NCBI GenBank assembly: GCA_030268105.1
Contig: BSDZ01000010.1
Span: forward strand, 720,001-784,000
Direction: 5' to 3'
DNA: 64,000 nucleotides
Origin: Volvox africanus
Taxonomy: Eukaryota > Chlorophyta > Chlorophyceae > Chlamydomonadales > Volvocaceae
The stretch's first letter is position 1, and each line of letters begins with the position of its first letter. A model generated the notes under the pieces. That model had not been told where the DNA came from. It was given only the letters and a program-made list of their open reading frames with translations, and ran no database searches. This document shows, in pieces, positions 33,142 to 43,750 of the stretch. Position numbers and translations under genes: made by a program.

Positions 33142-33753
33142 TTAAACAGTAGCCAAAAATCATGAAACTTGCTTCCTCATATAGAATCTTCACGTATTAA
33201 TACGCGATAAAAAACTTAACTTAGCGTATGAGTAGAGTGAGATAAATTAAAGTCATATATCTGCGTCTTGTCACACTAATAGGGGTTAAAATTAACTGAC
33301 AAATTAAGTTCATATGTTTGACAAGATTACAATGTATATTACTTGTTTTTTCGGAAAAATTCGCCCACAATAAAAATATTATTATACACGTCTTCCTGCA
33401 TAACGTCATCTGCTTACATTACAAATTCACGAATTCAACGGGACATCCCATTGTGTCGTTCCAGTATTGCCATTGTAATAATACGGACGTCCATCAGCGG
33501 TGAAGTGAACCTGCCAATTCGCAGATGGCAATACAACCTACATTTACATTGCACACATATGCACGTTAAATCATGTGGCAAATCGCAAGCTGGAAGAACG
33601 GGAATCTAAGTCCGCTATGAATGTTATCAAAATACAAACCTCTCATAATAAAGCATCCGACGCATTCGTGTTCAATATATGAACCCCTTCGCTAGATGAT
33701 GTACCCGCGCTGAGGTCACAGAAATTCATGGGTGGCCATGGGCCCCTGGCCAT
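33142..33753. other. AT-rich convergent spacer
   Basis: Spacer between LHCBM copy B (+) and the PH-domain gene (-). It is clearly more AT-rich than its surroundings. Minus-strand TGTAA words (plus-strand TTACA, for example near 33419 and 33327) could end the PH-domain transcript. No coding sequence is supported. Confidence 0.45.
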
Positions 33754-35399
33754 TTACTGCAATCTCACCTGCTGGGGTTGAACCGCTTGCTGAGGCTGCA
33801 GCTGCTGTGCTGGCATGGTGGGCTGTTGGAAGTATGTGGGGTAGGCGGGCTGCTGCTGTGGCACCTGGTCGATGAGGGAGACAACTGCCCCCTGCTGCGG
33901 CTGCAGCGGGTAGGCATACGGCTGACTGAATGGCTTCGCGGCCCCGTACGCGCCATTAGGTTGTTGCGTTTGCATTGCGGCAGGGACATATGAGTGCCGG
34001 GATTCCTGCTGCTGCTGCTGCTGCTGTTGCTGCTGCCCAAAACTGGCCTGCGTGACGAGACCACCTCCACCTCCGTAGTTGAGATCCAGATCACTCGTCA
34101 ATAATTGCGCACCGGCGATGGCGCTCGAGCTTGTGGGAAGGCCTGCGGGAAAGTGTCACGCGCGGTGTGGACAAAGCAAGGCGCCATTGATGGATGTAAC
34201 ACAGCACCATGGATAGACCAAGGGGACCTTGACAGTGAACCGGATTCTTAAGCCTTATAGCTATGGAGACCCAAGACCCAGGTAGTACACGATGCCAAGG
34301 CATTTACCTACACCGAACGCGCGAAAAGGTTGGTCCGTTACAACCGATGATTATCACTAGAGCCCTTAACCTTAGGACGTCGCTCAACGACGACAACTGC
34401 GGGAGATGAGTCAGTGGCCATCGGGACACACCCGACCCGACGTTGAACGACAGCACAAGCCGGTAAGGTCCTTGCCTGTACACCACCTTTGCAACCCCCC
34501 AGTATGTACCAGTCTTCCCCAGTCCCCACTTCGTCGCTCTTCACCGCATGCACACATTAAGCTGAAGCCCAGCGGCCATGTTCCCCAGCCCCCGGTAAGT
34601 TGGCGGCCGTCCCACGAAACCCCAGCACCTTGGATCGGCGTATAGCCACTGCTGTACTGCCTGTTGAGCGACGCGTATGGCGATGTATCACGGTACATGT
34701 CACGATAACCGCCGCCAGCACCACCGGCTCCCGCCCCAGCACCACTGCTGCTTGGCACTTCATCGTACCCTACTACGTTGACCAACGTGCTTCCCAGGTT
34801 CCTACTCGGCACGTTGCCGCCAGCACCGCCGCTGCCGCTGCGGCCGCCACTAACAGCACTGCTCTCAAAGCCCTTCTCCACCAGTCGGAGCCACTCCGCC
34901 GGGTTCTTGGCCGACTGCGCCTTGGGCTGTTGCGCAGGCGGTTCATCCTCCACGCCGGCAACATGTTTGCAAATTTTCTGCATAGCACCCTCGATGGCTG
35001 AAACCCACTCCACAACCTCCGTCTCGCTGCCGGCAATGTAGCACACAGTGCCGCCGCTGGTAGTCTTGAGCTGGATGGTGTTAGAGCGGCCGGGGACGAC
35101 CTTGACGTCCTGCACCTTGCTGAGGTCCACTACGCCGCGCGGCTTGATGGCCTCCGTGACCTTGTCATTATAGAAACGGAACAGGTAGCCCTGCTTCAGA
35201 ACAAACCAGCGGTTGCGCCAATTCTTGAGATGCTCGCCCTGAGACTGCAGCCAGCCGGCCTTGTCCGGGTTGCGCCAGTACTCCACCTCGTCAGCGGTCG
35301 GAAGCTGCGGGAAGGCACGTGGGCAGAGGAGATGGAATCCACCGGGGGGTTTGGGAAATAGGTTGCTACGAAGTGGTCCACCTGTGGGCTGAAGCGCAT
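33754..35399 (-). CDS. Pleckstrin-homology domain protein with Gln-rich C-terminus
   Basis: Exons 35382-35399 (tentative start, MRFSPQ), 34629-35304 and 33754-34142; the phases agree and give 360 residues. The PH domain occupies about residues 13-125. It shows NPDKAGWLQSQGEHLKNW, RWFVLKQGYLF, PRGVVDLSKV and the closing Trp helix VEWVSAIEGAM. The order and the NPxxxGWLxxQG start resemble plant PH1-type single-PH proteins, which bind phosphoinositides on membranes. After the PH domain come Gly/Ser-rich and Tyr-rich disordered sequence, then exon 3 with a run of ten Gln and many Pro-Gln pairs. The Gln-rich extension is absent from the small plant PH1 proteins. The first exon is uncertain because other donors exist nearby. 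Confidence 0.75.
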
Positions 35400-35661
35400 G
35401 CCCGCCGCGCTGGACTGGGGGACCAACGTCAAGAATAAGGCTGTGGAGCTGAACAGGCTTGAGCTGCCTCATAAGGTAAGAGCGCAAGAGCCATCGTGAA
35501 ACCGAGTATTGCCTTAGGGCATTCTGATAACCTTCAAATCGAGGGCTCCAGGTTCGGGTTCGAGAATATCAAAGGACAGCGGGAGAACATGCGGGGAGGT
35601 GCGACACGGTGACAGGATAAATCACAGCTCATAGGGCCTTCAGCATAACGGCGTCAACAGT

Positions 35662-36203
35662 TCAAGGCATAAAGCCCCGAGTACCGGCAGCGTAATTCCT
35701 AGCCCCGGAACGACCCACCGGCGTCTTCTTCTTGCCGCCTCCGGCTACAAGCGCGTGTAGGTTGTTTGCGGTCTCCTGCGCTGTTTCCGTCTGCCTGCTT
35801 TGCAACAGTTCCGCGAGCCTGCGCAACGCGCGCCACAGGTTACGCCCTAAGCAGTTCTGTGACATGTCATCACCCACAGGGAGCGCTTAAAGCTGACTCA
35901 CTGCATGCAGCAGCATGTCAACGTGTCCAGCGCGCTCCTCACGGTGACGTCATTTGCGGAGAGGGTTGTTTGCCTCTCCTCGACATCCACTGGAGTCCGT
36001 GTGTATAGAATTAAGCTACCACCGCGGGACTGCCAGCGGCTAATGTGGCTGAGGTCATAGGAACGCATCGTCCGGTTATCGGAAGCGCTCAACAGCTTCA
36101 AGCCGTCCAAGCCTATCTGAACAACAACACTGTCACAATTCCCATCGGAGTTAACAAGATTCATGCGAAACTTTTCGCTTATTCCCTTGAAGTCCGAAGC
36201 CAT
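35662..36203 (-). CDS. Small PH-like (PTB-fold) domain protein
   Basis: Exons 35902-36203 and 35662-35818 encode 152 residues; phase 2 is kept across a GTGAGT...GCGCAG intron of 83 bases. The first 100 residues contain VVVQIGLDGLKLLSASDNRT, MRSYDLSHISRW and TPVDVEERQTTLSAND, followed by a final helix (ALDTLT). From memory this resembles the domain preceding the FYVE finger in plant FREE1/FYVE1-like endosomal proteins. Here no FYVE finger follows: after the helix come about 50 mostly polar, Lys-rich residues and the stop. The function is unknown; a lipid- or peptide-binding adaptor role is inference. Confidence 0.65.
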
Positions 36204-38275
36204 TTTGGCGTTTGGTTTTCGCCTACCAGCTAACTAAGAGAAAGGTGCACTATATCATTTTATATATGTCATATTACGTACACTAAATGTGAAATTAGCC
36301 TGGGAGATAACACCACTATTAGCACCCTTGGACAGGTGGTACGTCAGTACGTCTCCAGGTAGCAATTGCCTGTTCCAGAAAGGCAATCTAAAGAGTCTTT
36401 GAGAGAGACTGCAAAATGAGTGCAAAGAAATAAGTATGAGCTGAAAAAGTTGTATAGATTTTTTGAAACTGTTGGCATTATATTCATGGGGAGGAACGTG
36501 TGACGACCCTCTCCCCGCAGATGGAATCCAAATGCAACTGCACTGCATGTAAGGACATCAAGGGCTCAAAACTAAAATGCACATATGTGGAGCTTCGTCG
36601 CGTCCGTTTAGCAACACCGACTGACCCGTGGGACGGTGCCTTGGTTCACAGCTTCAAGAAATCGCCTCAGTTCAGCCTCAGATTCCAGGAATGTCCTCCG
36701 ACGTTTTCCAATACTATACGCCACCGCGTTGCACATGACCTCTTGGCGCGCTCACAGCACTCTTCGGTGCGCCTTTTTGTACCGTCTCCGTATCGTCCAA
36801 GGTGCAGATACGTTTCGCGCGCGCTTAACTTCCACATGAAACAGCTTTCTACAGGTGCGATATGTTTCTGCACATCCTCCATATCGGTTACGCGGCCAAT
36901 CCACCTCTCAGGCGGCACCTGCACACAGTACCTGCCTCGGGCTTTGGAAAGCCGACCGCACACCGTCCAAGTATTGCATATGACCCGGCACCCTTTCCAA
37001 TCATGTAGCAGGTTGATGCAGGCGACCGGAAGCGTCACCCGACATCCACTACCCGGGGTCACCGGGGTCCTGGGTTTCCTTGGCAGGTCGACCTCCCCCA
37101 CCCCACCCCTATCCACCCACTCACACCTACACATACACATACACAAACACACACGCAGCATCTCGTTTGACATCAATGTCGTCATTAACAGTTACGATGT
37201 AAAGTCGAGTGCCACATGAAGTTTCGGCCGGCCAATCGATCATCAGCGTTTTTAAGGTGGGACAAAGCTCACATCTACACCTGCGAGCGCTGATTACCAA
37301 CAATTGGGTTTCCATAAGCACTATCGTTGTGCACGTGGAATATCTGGATTCGTGGCTCCTGCACCCCTCCCGGTCCCCCACGGGCTCAAACCGCAAGCAG
37401 ACCCACGCCCATATCACCCCCTGCACGACCGGCCTCTGCTCCATGTGTCAGCAGGGGATGCAAGATGTTAAGTCGGTTCGCAACGGCACGACTACCACCA
37501 TACAGCAATACATATATAAATACGTATTTCCTCACGTACGTCAAATATGAAAGAGCACACAGCGAGGCCCCTCAGGTGAAAGTCAGGTGGAAGTCATATT
37601 GCGCTTCCAGGTGGGATCTGGGTCATGTGAAATGCGTCGCTGTCGTGTCCACGTGTCCACGTGTCCACGTGTCCACGTGCCATAATATAAACATATACGC
37701 GGTTCGGGTCGCAGACTAGCCTTCCAACGCTCTGGCACATCAGAGGACAACTCCGTCGTCAAAGGTAACCTAGTACGTGGACCCCGGGGGCAAACCCGGC
37801 CCAACGAATCAAACCCGGGAAAACCGCCGCCTCTCATTCTTCTCGTCCTCCACCCCTTCCACGGAGGACGTCCTGCTGGCGGACGAACCACCTGCGCTAA
37901 GATCTTCTTGCTCCTGTCCCGGGCTCCCGGGATATATCCATACCGGCATATAGTGAGCGGCCAGCGCCCTCCTCCCGCCGCACAGCGGCATAACCGCTGG
38001 TGCGACTCTCCACCCCACCCCACCCCGTCCCACCCCAGCCCAGCCCAGCCCAGCCCTAAGCCAGAGGCAAATGGCAGGAGGGAGCTTTGCGAAATCCTGC
38101 GGGTGCGGAACCGCCCTTCCAGAAGCTTAAATACACGGACCAGCGCACTTGCCCATGTACCATCATATCGCTGTGTCTCCTGGGCCCGATGCCCCCTCAC
38201 ATGGTCTGGTACGTGTACGCCACGCAACTCCTCCTCCTCTCCTTCTTTCCCTCTCCTTCTTTCCCTTAGCAGCCC
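36204..38275. other. Intergenic; contains a possible unrecognised ORF
   Basis: 2.1 kb between the PH-like gene and the BBS4 3' end. The longest frame is 36500-37219 on the plus strand (239 codons, Cys-rich start CNCTACKDIKGSKLKC). An overlapping minus-strand frame of 172 codons (36667-37185) competes with it. Neither has a motif I know. A ten-base tandem, gtccacgtgt, in four copies is at about 37648-37680, and a CCCAG repeat is at about 38032-38057. Confidence 0.35.
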
Positions 38276-41200
38276 TCATATGTTCAACAGCTGCCCCAGC
38301 AGCCCCGACTGCTCGGTGACTTCGGGATCTGCCCGCCGCGCCTCCTCGTCCATGTCCTGAAACAGCGCCCGGAACTGGTGCAAGTGCAGCTTGGCGCTGT
38401 CATACTGCTTCTGATTGTACAACAGGATTGCTGTGTACGGCCAAGAACGCGGGTAGAAAAGGGAGGCCGTGGTGTCAGAGGATGAGGGATAGGGGCGACG
38501 TGCCATTCTAAAACCAAGGGGGGGCGATACGGGCGGCAGAGCAGTCAGATGAGATCCCTCCAACACTAAGGGCTGCCCCATGTGACCCCCCTTGCCAGGA
38601 TTCCTTCCATTCGCCTTCCCCCCTTGCCCCCCTTCCCCCCTTCGCCCCGAGGCCGCCCCTCCTGGATCCTACCGTAGTTGAGGTGGAACACTGGCTCCCC
38701 GGGGGGTCCCGCCATCTGAATGGCCTTTTCGTAGGCCGCGCACGCGTTCTCAAAGTCGTCCAGTCGGGCCAGGGTGACGGCGAGGTACATGTAGGAGTGC
38801 GCGAAGTCGGGTTTCAGGTTGACGGAGGCGGAGAAGTAGTGGAAGGCGGAGGCATACTGGCCTGTGTGCAGGTGGACCAGGCCCAGGTTGTAAGAGATGA
38901 TCCACTCGAAGGGCCCCAGGTACAGCGCCTTCTTGAGGCATGCGATGGCGGCGATGTACCGCTGCATGCGGTGCGGCGGGTGGGGTGGGTGAGGTGTAGC
39001 GACCGGTTAGGCAGAGGTAGGGGTAGAGGTCGAGGAAGAGGAAGGGGGACAGGAAGAGGAAGGGGGAAAGGAAGAGCAAAAGGGCGATTAGCCGTCGCTG
39101 TGAAGAGGGTGGTAAATATAAATGAACCGCAAGCAAGTTGTGTTGATGCGTTTTGTGGATGTGGGTTTTTGTTGCAAGGTCCGGCGATGAAGTAGAGGTC
39201 GGTGGCGGAAGGGCCGCGGGTAGGGAGTTATGAGAGTGAGTGCAGACGGAGGTACCGGCATGCAGGCACACATCCCTTCTTCCCCCCCGCATCCCCACCA
39301 TCGCGGTTAACCATGCTTTATAGCACCTTCTACAGCGGTATCATATCTCGTGTATTAGTCTCCTCCGTCCACCCCCCCCCACACACACACACTCTGACCC
39401 TCAGGCATTACATGGGCCAGTTGGCAAATCATCACCGGCTGCACCTCTCCCATTACATCCCCCCAACGTCTCCAACCGCACGGCCTCATCGCCCAAGCAG
39501 CGGCAATTCGTTCGGAGCACCACTCAGGGCCGCCGCAGGCTCCCGCACTGCCGCACCTGCTTTCCGAAGAAACACATCCCAATGTTGTTCCAGAGCTGAG
39601 GGCTGTTGGGAGTCTGAACCGCCGCCACCCGGTACTTGACCAGAGCCACATCCATGTCCGCGTGGTCCTGGAGACAGCAGGTATGTGGAGGAGGGTGGAG
39701 GGAAAGCTGGGTTAAGTGGGGTTTGGGAGACGATGTGAGGTTCCGCGGGGGAGTGGTAAGGTCTGGGGCTGAGAGGCGCTCCAAGGGACCCCCGCCCCGC
39801 CCCGCCCCGCCCCAGGTCATCCAGTCCGTTAGCAGTCACCTTAGCCGCCACCAGCTCCCCCTGGTTGTACGAGATCTGTTCCACCCTCACGATACGACCC
39901 CGTGTGCACCCCGTCCAGCATCTAGTACGGCATGAAACGGCTCCTCGTGGACCCCGTCCCGCGTCTCTGTTGTCATCCCAGTCCATGGCCAAGCTGCCTC
40001 CCCTCCGAGCACAGGGCCCTATGGGCCGCCCCCTCCCCGTGTAAGGATCGTCTGGGCCCTCGTATCGCACCCGTTGTCGTTCACTGCTCCTCCAACCCCA
40101 CATCTGCCCATCCACCCACCTGGATAATGGACCCGGCTGCAAGGATGGTTCGAGGGTTTCGGGGCTCGTGGGTTAGAGAGGTGCTCAGGTACTCGAATGC
40201 GCGGTTGTTATCGTTTGTCCTGTGTGTGTATGTGTGTGTAAGGAGGTGGGGAGACGGAGGGTGGGGAAGAAGGTTGGGCTTTGTCTGATCAAACGGCGAA
40301 CCTGCTCTTTGAGGGCGCGTGCGAGGTGTACGATGCCGGGGGGGGGAGCAGGCGCGCAAGGGGGTTCCGGAGCCCTGCCCCATGGGACAGCCTCCAGACC
40401 CAACTGGCCACAAGCACGACCCGGCAGGGTGGGGGCCGGGCGGCAGGGGCTTTTGAGGTCCCAACAAGTGCTGATGGACTCGTGCGCTCTCGCCAAGTCA
40501 GTTCCCCCCCTCCGCCCTGCCCCGCGTCCCCACCTTCCCCCCTTTTCTGCCCCATCTCCTCGCCTCCCCCCCTTTTCTGCCCCATCTCCCCGCCTCCCCC
40601 CTTTTCTGCCCCATCTCCCCGCCTCCCCGCCTCCCCCTTTTTTCTGCCCCGCCTCCCCGCCTCCCCCCCTTTCTGCCCCATCTCCCCGCCTCCCCCCAAC
40701 ACCTTAGGAACAGCAGCCCCAGGGTGGTCAGGATCTCTGGGTTCTCCGGAGAGTGCTCCAGAGCCTCCATGTACACGTTGATAGCCTGCAAGGGGGGGGG
40801 GGGCAGAGGGAGGTGCAGACAGGCGGACATCAGGGGAGCGACCTGAGATAACCCCAGGTGAGCCCCAAAACCTAAACCGGGAGGAGGGGCATCAGGGGCC
40901 TCCTTGCTATGTAGGGTGGAGGAATGCCTTATTGCCGCATCCCCAGCGCCGCACCTGCGAGTAGTCCTCCATCTTGCTATACACGTTGCCCAGCTGCAGG
41001 AAGGTGGAGTCGTGGGGCTGAATGTCGATGGCCACCCGGAACGACTCGATAGCTCTGACGGAGGCATTGGGGGCCAGATGGAGGGGAGGAGGGAGGAGGG
41101 AAGAGGGAAGGGGCCTAGGCCACATCGAGCCTAATTAGGGCATCAGGGAGAGCGGCGGTTGGGTGCCGGCGGTTGGGTGAGCATGTGGATTTCTGATGCG

Positions 41201-41577
41201 GTGGACAACAGACGAGTGCGAGCTGGCGTCCCTTGCCCCTGCTCGCACGAGACGCTGGCCCCATGAGGATACGCTGCTGGGCCAGGTGCCCCCCATGATG
41301 ACATATCGCGTGCGCACACATACACACGGAACAGTCCACCCGTCAGAAGAACCTTGGCATTGTTCGTACAGTGCCTCGTACCTCTCGTACTGTTTGAGGT
41401 ACATGTAGCACAGTCCTTTGTTGTGCATGATCTCCCAGTCGGGTGCTCCGAACTTCTGCGCCTCCTCGTACACGTCTACCGCGGCCTTATGCTTGCCCAA
41501 CAGATACAACGACCGACCCACCTGGTGGCAGCGAAGGCAGCGGGAGGGCGGAGAACAGACAGGTCACTGAGCCAGCT

Positions 41578-41627
<50 letters not shown>

Positions 41628-41634
41628 TATCATT

Positions 41635-41676
<42 letters not shown>

Positions 41677-43214
41677 GACGAGCAGCAGCAGTGCATAGTC
41701 AGGTGAGTCCTTAGTCGCTTGCAACGCAAGGGGAGAGGTTGCGCCAGGCACGTCCCACACCCTGAGCCAACATGCTCCGGCATTGCTTCATCCGCAGAGG
41801 CTGCTCCCTTCCCTCCTCCAGCCCCCCCCCTCCCCTCCTCCAGCCCCCCCCTCCCCTCCTCCAGCCCCCCCCTTCCCCCCTCCAGCCCCCCCTCCCCTCC
41901 TCCAGCCCCCCCCTCCCCTCCTCCAGCCCCCCCCTCCCCTCCTCCAGCCCCCCCCCTTCCCCCCTCCAGCCCCACCCTATGCCACCCCGTCCTCTGCTCA
42001 GGCCTGCCCGTGGTCCCCCGGGCCGCACCTGTTTGAGATTCGCCACGTTGTGCGGATTGATGGCTGTTGCTTGCTGGAACAGCTGCAGAGATTCCTGGAT
42101 TTTACCTGCGTGGGTGAGTACGGATACGTGCGTGTCCGTACGGGCAGGTGGGCGGGTCAGAAATATGAAGATGAGGGTCATCCTCATCGACTCCGGAATG
42201 CAACTGTCAACTGCCAACTGTCAAATTGTGTATGTGAGGAGGGGCTCGCTCATGGCGGTGGCCCGGAGGTGTTCCGCACAGTCATTACAAGCTCAATGCG
42301 TTGGAGAACGGCTTTTAATCTTCAGCTGGCTGCTTCCTCCCCTAAGGAGGCGGTCCCGCTCGGAAGGCGGTGAGCCCCGGCTTTTCCGCGGGGGTTCAGC
42401 GGCTGAGCGTCACTAGCTGTGGCGATCCCCGCGCACTCCACTGTTGGAGTGCAGAAGTGCAACTTCTCTTTGAGCTGCGGTCCTGAGCCGCTTTTGAGAG
42501 CCGCTGAGAGCTGCTCCGTCGTCAGTAAGCAGAGCTTCGGACTGCTTGTGGATTGCCCTTCCAGTCCCTTCCACAGCCACAGCCACAGCTGCAGCTATAG
42601 CCGCAGCTACAGCCGCTATTCTCACTGAAGTCCTCCCAGCAGGACAAGGCCCCGTGCTGCTGTGCTGCCACTCAATGGATGGAGACCCGGAAGCCCCACG
42701 GCCCTCGGGCAATCGGTAAGGATTCGCCCTGATCCACCTTGAGCGCCCGGGTTTCAGGCCGTAATGGGTCCGGACCAACAGAAGGGACGTGCTATTTTGC
42801 ACCTTAGGTTATTCGACACCATGGCTTCCGTGCGCCGGGATCCCTCAATCAGCCAACCAGTCACCACCATCTCCCCCCTCAAGGGAAGAAACGGGTTCCT
42901 TAAGCACACGCATTGAATGCCGTGCTGGTCACTCTTCCAGCCCACCAAGTGGTGCTGTGGCACCCACCTCGATGCCGCATGATGAGGGCTTTGATGTATA
43001 TTGCGTATTCACAGAGACCATCCGTCTCCTCGAGTATTTTATCTATCTGCTGTAAGCACTCCTCGAACTCCTGAAGGTATAATTGCCGCGATGCTGTTGT
43101 GCACTTTTTGTGCCATAAGTACAGCTAGATATAGACAGGGCAACTTACCTGACGAGTGTATAAAAGGTGTAACGCGTAATTGCGCTTATCGCGCTGTTGA
43201 GCAAGCGATGACAT
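38276..43214 (-). CDS. BBS4: BBS4, BBSome TPR subunit
   Basis: Ten exons on the minus strand: 43149-43214, 42968-43070, 42029-42105, 41382-41521, 40955-41054, 40703-40785, 40120-40219, 39557-39667, 38673-38961 and 38276-38430. Every junction keeps phase, giving 407 residues. The product is almost entirely TPR helices and tracks animal BBS4 block by block: [103 protein letters not shown] and LNYAILLYNQ. BBS4 is a subunit of the BBSome coat that moves membrane proteins in and out of cilia. It is shorter than human BBS4 (519 residues) because the N-terminal leader and the C-terminal tail are reduced. The introns are loaded with minisatellites. The wax-synthase gene lies head-to-head upstream. 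Confidence 0.93.
40504..40700. repeat. C-rich minisatellite in BBS4 intron 6
   Basis: About seven imperfect units built from ccccatctccccgcctcccc and cccttttctg. Long minus-strand Gly/Glu/Arg frames here only translate the repeat. Confidence 0.8.
41579..41675. repeat. ATC trinucleotide microsatellite in BBS4 intron 3
   Basis: About 32 ATC units with two ATT interruptions (near 41626-41636). In other frames it would give poly-Ile, poly-Ser, poly-Asp or poly-Met. It is noncoding intron sequence. Confidence 0.9.
41808..41968. repeat. CCTCCAGCCCCC minisatellite in BBS4 intron 3
   Basis: About eight imperfect 18-20 base units of the form cccctcctccagccccccct, between BBS4 exons 3 and 4. Confidence 0.85.
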
Positions 43215-43750
43215 GAAGTACCCAGCACTCCCGTAAAAACGCTTTTGAAGGTATAAGGTAATATATTGTTGGCCTGACACTTAGCCGTTAGTTGAAAATG
43301 GTTATAATGTTTATGCCGTGGTCAACTAAGTGATGGTGCCACACCTGGATGTGTAGCTAATGAATAGCACATAGCTAACGATAGGCACATATTTTATCTT
43401 GTGGATAATAATATTTGTTCTGGGGGCTCAAATCTCATGGAGGTAAGGACGGCCATTTTGGTCCTTGGACTCTTCGAATAAGGACATTTCCAACCGACGT
43501 TATGGACGGCAACCGTCACCTGCTCGTATACTTGACAGTTACTAATAGATCTCAGCTGGAAGCCACATACAAACTTGAAGTTTATGTCTATTGCATTTCT
43601 GGAACGCGCACATCGATTCTAAATTACGCGAGTCCCATCACTTGCTGAAATTTAAGGGCAGCAAACTACCTCCTCAAGTCATGAAATCTGTAGTTATTTA
43701 ACAAATTAATAATTATATATACGGTTCGCATCCAGCACTAACGATATCCA
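43215..43750. promoter_or_regulatory. Bidirectional intergenic region, BBS4 / wax synthase
   Basis: 536 bases between two head-to-head start codons, AT-rich near 43690-43730 (ATTAATAATTATATATA). A 77-codon plus-strand frame at 43415-43648 has no known motif. Confidence 0.4.

Noticed and set aside
41487..41975. 162-codon minus-strand frame with poly-Met and Gly/Glu runs
   Set aside because: Translation of the ATC microsatellite and C-rich minisatellite inside BBS4 intron 3.
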